This document shows, piece by piece, positions 39,512 to 48,400 of a stretch of 64,000 bases of DNA. The DNA comes from G963668605 sp963793625 (GTDB lineage Bacteria; Acidobacteriota; Terriglobia; Bryobacterales; Bryobacteraceae): assembly GCA_963793625.1 (NCBI GenBank), contig CAWCAT010000011.1, forward strand, positions 124,001 through 188,000, given 5' to 3'. How positions within the stretch are numbered: position 1 is the first letter of the stretch; the number at the start of each line of letters is the position of its first letter. The position numbers and the translations under genes were made by a program. The notes beneath the pieces are model-generated. The model ran no database searches, was not told the DNA's origin, and saw nothing but the letters and a program-made list of their open reading frames with translations.

Positions 39512-40607
39512 ATGCGCTACGCTTTGATTCTCGCAGGCGGGTCCGGGGTACGGCTATGGCCAATGAGCCGCGCGACCATGCCCAAACAATTGATCCCGTT
39601 CATCAAGGGCCGCAGTCTGCTGCAGGTTGCGGCAGATCGTCTCGATGGTCTTGTGCCAACGGCGCAACGCTATGTCTGTGCGGCCGGCAAACAGCGCGAC
39701 GCGATCGTCGCCGGACTCGATGGCTGGACAAACAAGCAGTTTCTCGGCGAGCCTGTCGGACGCGACACGCTCAACGCAGTCGGCTTCAGCGCCGCGGTGA
39801 TTGCGCGCGATGATCCCGACGCAGTAATTGCGGTGTTTACGGCGGATCACCTGATTGAGCCTGTCGATCAGTTTCAGCAGATTGTCGCACAGGGATTTTC
39901 GCTGGTAGAGAAAAATCCCAACACACTTGTCACCTTTGGCATTGCGCCGACCGGAGCGGCTACCGGCTACGGCTATCTGGAACTAGGCGAGTTGCTCGAC
40001 GGCAACGCGCGCGTGGTTCGGCAGTTTCACGAAAAGCCCGATAGCGAAACAGCAAACAAATACTTCAGCGCTGGTCCGGAGAGCTATCTCTGGAACAGCG
40101 GCATGTTCGTGTGGCGTGCCAGCACGCTTCTCGATTGCATCCGCCGCTACACGCCTGAAAATTACGCGGGCATCATGAAAATCGCGGATGCGTGGGACTC
40201 GCCGAAACGCGATGCTGTGCTCGCCGAGGTCTTCGCGACTTTAAAAAAAGTGAGTGTCGATTACGCCGTGATGGAGCCCGCTTCGCGCGATGCTTCCGTG
40301 CGCGTAGCCGCCGTGCCGATGCCGCTCGATTGGCTCGATGTTGGTTCCTGGCCCACGTTCGCTAAGACCTGCACGACCGATGCGCAGAACAATGCGATTG
40401 CTGCCGAGCGTACATTACTGCAACAGACGAGCAACACGCTGGTCGCATCAAGCGATCCCAAACACCTGATCGCGACGATCGGTTGCGAGAATCTGATTAT
40501 CATCCACACACCCGACGCCACGTCTGGTTTGCCGCGCTGATAACGCGGAGGCGGTCAAGGAACTGCACCGGCAAATTGGTGAACGCTTCGGTCCAGAGTA
40601 CGCCTGA
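39512..40607 (+). CDS. manC: Mannose-1-phosphate guanylyltransferase, one frameshift near the end
   Basis: About 365 residues. It makes GDP-D-mannose from mannose-1-phosphate and GTP. The nucleotidyltransferase motif LILAGGSGVRLWPMSR and the PKQLIP lysine are at the N-terminus; VFTADHLIEP carries the metal aspartate; FHEKPDSETANKY and YLWNSGMFVWR are the sugar-binding blocks. Near 40523 an extra T gives a false stop; the repaired end is DATLVCRADNAEAVKELH and stops at 40607. It lacks the fused cupin (phosphomannose isomerase) domain of type II enzymes, but a separate small cupin begins one base later. It would supply the substrate of the GDP-mannose epimerase in the same operon. Confidence 0.9.
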
Positions 40608-40608
40608 C

Positions 40609-40941
40609 ATGTTGATCAAAGCCGAACAAGCGGTTTCGGAAGCAACGAGTCACGGCACACCTAAGCGAGTGATTCTGCGTGGCGGTGTGTTGCCGGACGT
40701 GACGCAGGTGGCGGTGGCTACGCTCACCGAAGCAGATGAGATTGAGATGCACAGCCATCCTACGATGTACGAAAACTACTTCGTGCTGGAGGGCAAGGCG
40801 CTCTACATCGTTGGTGAAGAGACGTATGAGATCGGACCCGGAGACTTTCTGGTGATTCCTCCGGGCGTTCCGCATCGACCCAAGGTCACGGCGGGACCGC
40901 TGCGGGTGTTCTATTGGGGCATCGCTACCGACGCCGACTGA
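40609..40941 (+). CDS. Small cupin protein, last gene of the GDP-sugar operon
   Basis: A 110-residue single-domain cupin. Motif 1 is EIEMHSHPTMYENYFVLEGKA (two His and a Glu as metal ligands) and motif 2 is GDFLVIPPGVPHRPK (third His). Such cupins bind metal and act as isomerases, epimerases or sugar-binding proteins. It starts one base after the mannose-1-phosphate guanylyltransferase stop, where type II enzymes carry a fused cupin phosphomannose isomerase. It could be a split version of that activity, though it is smaller than a full isomerase. Its TGA abuts the TGA of the convergent regulator gene (tgatca at 40939-40944). Confidence 0.85.
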   Translation: MLIKAEQAVSEATSHGTPKRVILRGGVLPDVTQVAVATLTEADEIEMHSHPTMYENYFVLEGKALYIVGEETYEIGPGDFLVIPPGVPHRPKVTAGPLRVFYWGIATDAD

Positions 40942-41958
40942 TCAGCCTTTGCGCTTGCTCGATTCGCGAACGATAAGTTTTGGTTCGAGCAACACCGATT
41001 TCGGACGCACCGGCGTCTTCGATTCCACCAGGCCCAGTGCGAGCTTTGCGGCGCGTTCACCGATGGCCGAACTATCCTGATCGATACTCGAAAGCGGTAC
41101 ACGCAGCAATTCTGCGTAGAGAACGTTGCCGCAACCAATCACAGCTACGTCCTGCGGCACGCGCAGACCTGCATCGAGAATCGCCTTGAGTGCGCCCATC
41201 GCCGTAGGATCGTTATAACAGAAGACGCCATCGGGACGCGGATCCAGGCTCAACAGGTGTCGCATGGCTTCGCAACCGCTTATGTCGCCGCTATCGTCGC
41301 CGGATTTCCCGTGACGATGTAGCCCGGCATCGGCGAAAGGCCGCGTTTTGCGAGGGCGCGTTTGTAGCCTTCCAGGCGGCCGACAGCAGTACTCACTTCG
41401 GGTCCGCGAATATGAGCGATTTTGCGGCAGCCCTGTTCAATCAGGTGCTCGGTCGCGATTGAGCCGACGGCCTCGTCGTCCACGCCGACGAAGTTCGCCT
41501 GCAATCCAACAAAGCGCCGGTCAATCAGAACGTAGGGAATCTTCTGCTCTTCAATGCGACGGAAACTCTCGACGGTCCACTGCGTAGAAGCAACGACGAG
41601 TGCATCGACACGCCTCGCCAGCAACTGCTCGATCTCCTGCTGTTCGAGTTCGGCATCCTCTTCGGAAGAGGCGATCACCAGGCTGAAGCCCTTTTTGCGC
41701 AGCACACGCGACAAGTCCTTTTGCGACTTGGGCGAAGAAGGGATGAACCAGGTCCGGGACCACAAACCCAAGCGTATTCGTGCGGCCCGTAACCAGGGCG
41801 CGCGCCGCCAGGTTTGGGCGGTAGTTCAACTCTTTCATGCGCTTCAGAACGCGCTCGCGAGTCTCCTGGCTGATATCGCTGTGATTGCGCAGAACTTTGG
41901 AAACAGTGACCACGGAGACCCCGAGGTCGCGAGCGATATCTTTCATCCGAACCGTCAT
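40942..41958 (-). CDS. LacI-family transcriptional regulator, two frameshifts
   Basis: About 339 residues after repair. The DNA-binding head reads VRMKDIARDLGVSVVTVSKVLRNHSDISQETRERV, with the hinge helix LNYRPNLAARAL. The sugar-binding core includes TLGFVVPDLVHPFFAQVAK, DALVVASTQ, IPYVLIDRR, FVGVDDEAVGSIATEHLIEQG and the C-terminal DGVFCYNDPTAMGALKAI and VIGCGN. Both breaks are at homopolymers: a TTTT at 41719-41722 has one base too many, and a TTT at 41305-41307 has one too few. It probably represses the adjacent GDP-sugar and fucosidase operons through the two matching palindromes; the effector may be fucose or a phosphate of it. A small membrane protein gene precedes it by 3 bases. Confidence 0.88.
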
Positions 41959-41961
41959 AAG

Positions 41962-42180
41962 TTAAGCCTTTGCCGGCCGGAATTTAATGCAATAGAAAGC
42001 GCCCATGAGCAAGAGCAACAGCCCCCACCAGATGTCGGCGTGCAGGTGTGCCAGAACAACGGTATGTTCGGGCGGCGATACCAGTGAATAGAGTCCGCTG
42101 GCAAGGATGATGACGCCGTAGGCAAGCAGCAACATTCCGATGAAGAACCAGATGGGTACTACCTTTTTTTCCTTTTGCAT
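41962..42180 (-). CDS. Small two-helix membrane protein
   Basis: A 72-residue protein starting at ATG 42180 (gggg about 9 bases upstream); the frame is open to 42225 but without a better start. Two membrane helices: PIWFFIGMLLLAYGVIILASGLY and WGLLLLLMGAFYCIKF, separated by PPEHTVVLAHLHADIWW, which is rich in histidine. I know similar small proteins next to sugar transport or regulator genes in Acidobacteria, but no function. It is co-transcribed with the LacI-type gene (3-base gap), so it shares its regulation. Confidence 0.7.
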   Translation of the reverse strand: MQKEKKVVPIWFFIGMLLLAYGVIILASGLYSLVSPPEHTVVLAHLHADIWWGLLLLLMGAFYCIKFRPAKA

Positions 42181-42212
42181 TTTCGCGACCCCACGAAGCG
42201 TTAACTGTATCG

Positions 42213-42218
42213 AACGTT
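42213..42218. promoter_or_regulatory. Possible second, weaker LacI-type operator core
   Basis: AACGTT in the context tatcgaacgtttgca, upstream of the lacI-family operon. It shares the central AACGTT with the stronger sites at 35199-35212 and 42295-42308, but the flanks match less well. It could serve autoregulation. Confidence 0.3.
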
Positions 42219-42294
42219 TGCACACGCTGTCAACCGCCTCCTAGCGCTCCTTGACTTGGTTCCAGCTGCCGATCTACGATGGAACTTCGTTTTT

Positions 42295-42308
42295 ACTGTA
42301 ACGTTAAC
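42295..42308. promoter_or_regulatory. LacI-type operator-like palindrome before the mutarotase
   Basis: ACTGTAACGTTAAC, with the perfect core TAACGTTA at 42299-42306, ends 19 bases before the mutarotase start codon and lies in the intergenic region shared with the lacI-family operon. It matches the site at 35199-35212 at 12 of 14 positions. Its position between start codon and promoter suits repression. Confidence 0.5.
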
Positions 42309-42326
42309 GAGAAATCAAACTTCACC

Positions 42327-42650
42327 ATGAAAAGATACGGTTCCATCATTGGCTTGCGGCCGGAAGCCGAAGCGAAATACAGGGAATATCATTCAGCCGT
42401 CTGGCCTGAAATTCTGAGCATGATCCAGCAGTGCAATATTCGGAACTACTCCATTTACCTGAAGGACGGCCTGATGTTTGGCTACTTCGAATATCACGGC
42501 ACCGACTTCGCTGCCGACATGGCGAAAATGGCGGCAGACCCGAAGACCCAGGAATGGTGGGCGATCATGGAGCCGATGCAGAGCCCGTTGGACACCCGCA
42601 AACCGGGCGAATGGTGGGCGGAGATGGAAGAAGTCTTCCACATGGATTAG
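42327..42650 (+). CDS. L-rhamnose/L-fucose mutarotase family protein
   Basis: A 107-residue protein of the RhaM/YiiL family (the old DUF718). Marks are IGLRPEAEAKYREYHSAVWPEIL with the catalytic-site His, IRNYSIYLKDGLMFGYFEY, and the C-terminal WWAIMEPMQSPL. The family interconverts alpha and beta anomers of L-rhamnose, and some members act on L-fucose. Next to a fucokinase and fucosidase, L-fucose is the likelier substrate, but both are 6-deoxy sugars. The start is ATG 42327. An operator-like palindrome lies just upstream. Its stop overlaps that of the convergent sthA by 4 bases. Confidence 0.9.
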   Translation: MKRYGSIIGLRPEAEAKYREYHSAVWPEILSMIQQCNIRNYSIYLKDGLMFGYFEYHGTDFAADMAKMAADPKTQEWWAIMEPMQSPLDTRKPGEWWAEMEEVFHMD

Positions 42651-44050
42651 GCATTATCCCCGCGCTCGCGGCGGATCTGCGCATCGATCGCCGCGTGCTT
42701 GTACATGTCGCCCAGGGTCGGATAATTGAAACACGTCTGGTTGAAAAGTTCGATCCCGCTGCCTGTCATCATTGCCATCACGCCGATATGCACGACCTCT
42801 GTAGCGGTTTCGCCGATCACATGCACGCCGAGCAACTTCATATCCTCGCGACGGAAGAGCAGCTTTAGAAAGCCTTCCTGGTCACCAATGATCCGCCCGC
42901 GCGCGCTTTCGGCGTAAGAGGCACGGCCCACTACGTAATCCACGCCTTTGGTTTTCAAAGCCTCTTCGGTCTCGCCGACTGTGCTCACTTCGGGAATTGT
43001 GTAGATCCCGGTAGGAAGCATTCCCACAATGTCGTTTTCGTACGGAACGCCGAAAGCCGCGTACATCGCCATGCGGCCTTGCTCCGCACTTGTGGCAGCC
43101 AGGGCTGGGAACCCAATCACGTCTCCGATTGCGAGAATGTGCGGAACCGCGGTTCGAAAACGTTCATCCACTTTGAGTAATCCGCGCTCGGCAGGCGTGA
43201 TTCCGGCGGCGGCCAAATTCAGGTCGGCTGTGTTACTCGTACGTCCTGCCGCAACCAGGATCTGATCCGTTGACACCGTGAAGCCCGACTCGCATTCCAG
43301 TTCCACCTTGCCGCCGTGGTTGATAGCGCAGCGCTTCACGCGTTCCTTCAGGTGAAACTGAATCCCCACTTCCTGCATGGCTTTTACGAGCGCAAGCGAG
43401 AGTTCGCGGTCCAGAAAGGGCAGAATCATTTCGCGACCATCCAGAAGGTGGACTTCGCAGCCGAGTGCGGCGAACGTGCAGGCGTACTCGCTTCCGATCA
43501 CGCCCGCACCGATCACAGCGAGCGACTTCGGCAGAAACGGCATGGTCAGCAGTTCATCAGAGTCATGAATGCGCTCGTCTTCAAAAGGAAATCCGGGCGG
43601 ATGCAGCGGAGAGGATCCCGTTGCGATCACAATGACCTCGCCCTCCAGTGTCAGGTCCGACGAACCGTCTGCCACGATGCGAATTGCGTGGGGGTTTTCG
43701 AAGCTCGCAGTCCCGCGATAGAGATCGACGTATTGCCGCAAAAAGCTTGTCGCAACACGCTTGCGCTCGCTGTCTTTGACCCACTCCTCGTGGTACATGA
43801 ATTCGCGCAGAGTAGCTTCACGGCGCAACGACAGATCCACACCGTAGAGTTTTCGCGACTTCAGTCCTGAGAACGCCAGCGCGGTTTCCCGAAGCGTCTT
43901 GCTGGGGAGAGTACCAGTGTTGGTGGAAGCGCCGCCCAGTGCGGGGTTCTTTTCGATTACGGCGACGCGTTTGCCGATGATAGCGGCAGAAGTCGCGGCG
44001 CGTTCGCCTCCCGGTCCGGATCCAATTACGATCACGTCGTAGCGCTGCAT
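42647..44050 (-). CDS. sthA: Soluble pyridine nucleotide transhydrogenase
   Basis: A 467-residue flavoprotein that balances NADH and NADPH in the cytosol. It has the FAD loop VIGSGPGGERAA at the N-terminus, the NAD loop AVIGAGVIGSEYA near 180 and the second FAD motif HILAIGDVIGFP near 310, followed by the dimerisation domain. The active-site disulphide CxxxxC of related lipoamide dehydrogenases is replaced by GGASTNTGTLPSKTLRE, which is diagnostic for SthA. I used the ATG at 44050 (MQRYDVIVIG) rather than the longer frame to 44089, whose extra 13 residues are not conserved and overlap a terminator hairpin. Confidence 0.93.
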   Translation of the reverse strand: MQRYDVIVIGSGPGGERAATSAAIIGKRVAVIEKNPALGGASTNTGTLPSKTLRETALAFSGLKSRKLYGVDLSLRREATLREFMYHEEWVKDSERKRVATSFLRQYVDLYRGTASFENPHAIRIVADGSSDLTLEGEVIVIATGSSPLHPPGFPFEDERIHDSDELLTMPFLPKSLAVIGAGVIGSEYACTFAALGCEVHLLDGREMILPFLDRELSLALVKAMQEVGIQFHLKERVKRCAINHGGKVELECESGFTVSTDQILVAAGRTSNTADLNLAAAGITPAERGLLKVDERFRTAVPHILAIGDVIGFPALAATSAEQGRMAMYAAFGVPYENDIVGMLPTGIYTIPEVSTVGETEEALKTKGVDYVVGRASYAESARGRIIGDQEGFLKLLFRREDMKLLGVHVIGETATEVVHIGVMAMMTGSGIELFNQTCFNYPTLGDMYKHAAIDAQIRRERGDNA

Positions 44051-44075
44051 CAGGCAGGTCCCCCTAAAAAGAAGA

Positions 44076-44098
44076 ACAGGGCCAGACATCGGCCCTGT
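44076..44098 (-). terminator. Intrinsic terminator after the carbon-nitrogen hydrolase gene
   Basis: On the minus strand, acagggcc and ggccctgt form a perfect 8-bp GC-rich stem with a seven-base loop. It is followed by ttcttctttttag, a U-rich tract. It closes the run that begins with the GH127 gene at 52202 and ends at 44142, before sthA. Confidence 0.75.
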
Positions 44099-44141
44099 GG
44101 CATTCTAATTAGTTTATATCTGTCCGTTGTATGTACGAATG

Positions 44142-45488
44142 CTACCGTGTGCCCAGACCTTTATACGTGTCAGGCCGACGTTCCTTGATATAGAGACTGC
44201 GCGCCTCGCCATCGGCCGGACCGACCGAGAGCCAGTGTACACGGAACTCCTGGGCCAGGTCTATCTCGGCTACCGCGATCCCCTGGGCGGTTTCGGCCAG
44301 GACTTTACCGGTTGGATCGACAATCCGGCTGGGTGAGCCCGCCGAGGTACTGGAAGCCACAAGGTACACGCTGTTATCCAAAGCACGCGCCCGGGAAATG
44401 ACGTCCCAATGGCCAGGAACGCCGTCGCCAGCTATCGGAAGCAGCAGGATCTCCGCGCCCTTCAGCCGCAGGGCCCGCGCCACCTCAGGGAACCAGTTGT
44501 CCCAGCAGATCAGCATTCCCACCCGCCCGAAGTCCGTGTCGAAAACGGGATAGTCGCTGCCCGGCGTGATTCCGTTCTCACCTTCAGCCATGGCCAAGTG
44601 GGTTTTGCGGTATTTGCCTGCAATACGGCCCTCGCGGTCCACCAGCACGGCAGTGTTGTAGATCAGGCCGCCATCGGCTTCATGCAGGCTGGCCGCCACC
44701 CACATTTTATGGCGTCGTGCGAGATCTGAGTACATGCGCGTCGTCGGCCCGGGTATGGGCTCTGCGGTTTGGGCGACCGGCAGACCGACTCCGCGATCGG
44801 GGAAGTTCTCGGTAAGCAGAACAAGGTCGGGATGCTGGGCGCCGGCCTGGTCGAGCGTCTCGGCAGTTAACTGGCGGTTCTTCTCAAGCGTGGCTCCGGT
44901 CGGCGGCTGGATGCGAGTGGTCGCAATCCGCACTTTTCGGGGCGGCGGCGCGGATACCTCTGTCAGTTCCGGTGTGCGCCAGAGGACGGAGCCGTTCTCG
45001 GTCCACCGTAGCGCCAGTTCAATCGTTGCGCTTCCGGAACCCTCCGGTGCGCGCAGTGTGCGGTGGAGGCGGACCCAGCCACCGGGTTGGGGCTCAACGC
45101 TGTCCGCGAAGTCGCGTTGCAGCGCTCGGCTTTTGGCGCCAATCCACGAAAGGATGGCGGCCACGCTGACGCTCTCGTCTGAGACCTTTTGGGTCTTGTA
45201 CAGGACGGAAAAGCGGTAGTATTTTCCAGCCTGGATCCCGGTGGCGCTGGTAATCCACTTGCCATAAGCCGGAAATCGCTTCGACTGGAGCCTCAAGCAG
45301 GCGGCGCTGCCTAAACGCACGACACTGGCCTCAGGCGCCAGTGCCGGTGCGGCCGACCACACTCGCCAACCGTCGGGCTGCACGCCAGCGTTGATCCGGA
45401 ATTCCGGATTAGGAATAAGATTCGCGGTCGCGCCGGCTGCTGGAATACCCAGTAGCACGAGCGCGGCGACAGCGAGTAGCGTACTCAT
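44142..45488 (-). CDS. Exported carbon-nitrogen hydrolase (nitrilase superfamily) with an N-terminal carbohydrate-binding-like domain
   Basis: A 448-residue protein. After a signal peptide (to about residue 20) comes a beta-sandwich with ANLIPNPEFRIN and DGWRVWS, the pattern of CBM4/9-type carbohydrate-binding domains, to about residue 185. The nitrilase domain follows, with the Glu-Lys-Cys triad: VLLTENFPD, KYRKTHLAM and GMLICWDNWFPEVARAL. It should cleave a non-peptide C-N bond such as an amide, for example in an N-acylated or amidated sugar. Its ATG overlaps the TonB-receptor stop (TAATG, 45488), so it is translationally coupled to an outer-membrane importer. Export plus a binding domain is unusual for nitrilases, which are mostly cytosolic. 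Confidence 0.85.
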   Translation of the reverse strand: MSTLLAVAALVLLGIPAAGATANLIPNPEFRINAGVQPDGWRVWSAAPALAPEASVVRLGSAACLRLQSKRFPAYGKWITSATGIQAGKYYRFSVLYKTQKVSDESVSVAAILSWIGAKSRALQRDFADSVEPQPGGWVRLHRTLRAPEGSGSATIELALRWTENGSVLWRTPELTEVSAPPPRKVRIATTRIQPPTGATLEKNRQLTAETLDQAGAQHPDLVLLTENFPDRGVGLPVAQTAEPIPGPTTRMYSDLARRHKMWVAASLHEADGGLIYNTAVLVDREGRIAGKYRKTHLAMAEGENGITPGSDYPVFDTDFGRVGMLICWDNWFPEVARALRLKGAEILLLPIAGDGVPGHWDVISRARALDNSVYLVASSTSAGSPSRIVDPTGKVLAETAQGIAVAEIDLAQEFRVHWLSVGPADGEARSLYIKERRPDTYKGLGTR

Positions 45489-48400
45489 TAGAAAACCAGC
45501 TTCAGGGCGAATTGCCAGCCGCGTGGGGTCCAGGCGGTGCCCGTAATCCGGCCGAAACTCGTGCTGACCGGGTTCATGTCGGGAAGCCGAAAATTAGCGT
45601 GGTTAAACGCGTTGATCGCCTCCGCCCGGAATTGCATCTTCACCTGCTCACGAACCCGGAAGTTCTTCAGAGCCGAGAGATCGCAACGAGACTGCTTGTC
45701 GCCGCGAATGCCGCTGAAGCGCAGCGGGAACTGGCGGATGTTGCTCGCCAACTGCTGGCTGGAATTGCGATTGAATCCGGCATCGGTATTGATCCAGCGA
45801 TCGACGTTGCGCTTGTCCGACGAAAGGTTGATATCGTCAATGTTTCCGTTGAAGATGATGTTGCCAAACGAGAGCGGAGCTCCACTCTGGTTCTGCATGA
45901 TCCCGTTGATTTGCCACCCTCCGGCCAGCGCCTGCAGCACGCCAGGCATGTGCGCGCCGAAACGCCTCCCGCGCCCGACCGGAAGCTCGTAAATGCCGCT
46001 AACCGTGTAGCGATGCGGACGGTCTGAGGGCGAGATCGAGCGGTACGGCATGGGATCGCTGGCATTCAGGAACTCGACAGCTTCCATCAATTTGGACCAG
46101 GTGTAGCCCACGCCCACGGTAAAGCCGCGTGAGAACCGGCGTTCCAGACGGCCCTGGAACCCGTGGTACCACGAGTATCCGATCGGTGCACCGACGATGA
46201 TGTCACTGAAGTGCGGATAGGGTCGCAGCAGGTTCGCTCTCGAGATACTCGTGGTGAACGCCTGCCCCAAGCCCGCGAAGGGACTCGCTGAATACGTGGC
46301 CAGGAAGTTCATGGTCTGGACGTCGCGCGCGGGACTCGTGCTCAGGTACTTCGCCGGAAGGGGATTCAGATTACGGTTGATCTCCAGTCGCGAGCCGCGG
46401 TTCCCCACGTACGAACCTTCAAACATAAAACGCCCGGGTAACTGCCGCTGCAATCCGACGGTCCAACGTGAAGCATGTGAATGATGGCGGTCGCTGGCAA
46501 ACACCGTGATCCCCTGTCCGAGGTTGGTGTTCAACCCTCCAGCGGCACCCGCTGGAGTGTAGAGCCCGTTCGGGAAAGGGTTCGTAATGGTGGTGCTAAA
46601 CGTGGAGCCGTTGTCGAGCGACACCAGGATCGGCGTGGTTTGGGCAAAGCCGGCCTGCAACGGCGCGGTCTGGCTGACGCCGATTGTGCCGTAAAAGAGC
46701 CCGTAACCGGCGCGGACGGTGGTCTTCGGCGAGAGTTGCCAGGCGAGTCCCACGCGCGGCATAAAATCGCGCTTTTCCATTGGGTAGGGGTAGCGCCCGT
46801 TCTTGCCCTGGCCCACAAAGGTTACTCCGCCGGTCGCATGGAAGGCAGCCGCGGGCAATTCGGGGACCGGACTCTTGGCGTAAGCGGCTTGCGCCTGCGC
46901 TTCCACCGGATTGGGCGTGGCGGAATCGAAATTCGCGACGAGGCGGTCGAAGCGCTCCGTAACTGGCGATTCCAGTTCCCAACGCAGGCCCAGGTTTAGG
47001 GTCAGCCTGGAAGTGAGCTTGTAGTCGTCATGAAAATAGACGCCGAAGAACTTGTCCTGCATGGCGAAACTGGCGGCGCGCTCCATGTTGCCCGACGGGA
47101 TACCCAGCAGCATTGCCGCCAGTTCCTGCCCGATGGGGGCTGCGGCCGAGCTGTCCAGCGGCCCTTTCGTATAGCCTGAGCCAAAGCTGAGATCAGGCGC
47201 GGTACTTAGCGGATAACGTGAGCCGAAAGTGCGATAAACGCGCACGTCTGTGCCGAATTTCATGTTGTGCCGGTTCTTCAGGTAGTTGAAGTTGACAGAA
47301 AGGCTGTGCGTCAGGCTCGAATTATTGCCATCGCCGCTCTCCCATGGCGAGATGCGCGCGTACGGGCCGGCACTGATGCGCGGAACGGTCGCGATCTCCC
47401 GATCGATCAAATTAACCAACCCGGGCGCGAAGCCCATCGTAGCCAGATCGATTCCTTTGCTGATGCGGTGTTCCGGGAAGTCCTGGAATGTGAGGCCGTA
47501 GCGTGTGTTCATGACCAGGGACGGAGTGAGCACGTACACATCATCGATCGCAGTGCCCTTATTGGTGCGATTCAGGATCAGCCCGTTAGCGGGATTGTCC
47601 CAACCGAACTCGTGGTTCTTGTCCTCTTCCCACCAGTCGTAATGCAACCGCACGAAGACACGGTGCTTTTCGCTGAACGCGTGATCTACGCGGAAAAGGT
47701 GAACAAAGTAATCTTCGAGCGCCACATTAGAGCCGTTGAAGTAATTGTTGCGGCCGTCAACCGTGCCGGGTTGCGTTGGCAGCGGATAGAGTTTTGCAAA
47801 ATTTGAGCCGACTGTGTCGAGCCGGGTGCGCGGAATGATGTTGCCCGGGAACGGTTTCCGGACAAAGCGTCCGTTCACCAGTTCCGAATTGAGCGGATCG
47901 TAGATCTGGTAGTTCACGCCATTGGGAAGCGCGAGCAGTCCCGAAAAATCGCCTATCCGCTGAGCCGCTGTTGGCACGGTGCTGGTGTAGGTCTGGGGAA
48001 CCTGCCACTTGTTCGCCTCCCAGGCGTAGAACCAGAAAGTGCGGTTGCGGCCGTTATAAGTGCGCGGCAGCACCAGCGGACCGCCGGCGGAAGCGCCGTA
48101 GCGGTTGTCCTGGTAAACCGGCATCTTGGAGTTGTTCTTGTTGTTGAAAAAGTCGGGGGCGTCGAATGCCCGGTTCCGGACCCACCAGTGCGCCTCACCG
48201 TGCAGGACGTTGGTGCCGCTCTTGGTGTTTACGTTCGCGAGCGCGCCTATGGTGTGGCCCACGCTGGCGTCAAATGCGGAGGTCTGCACTTTGAACTCAC
48301 CCACAGCGCTCGCCGGCGGGCTAAATGCGGGGCGTACTCCCGGAGTGCTGCCCTGCGCATACGTATTCGATACCCCGTCGATCTGAAATTCGTTGCTCTT

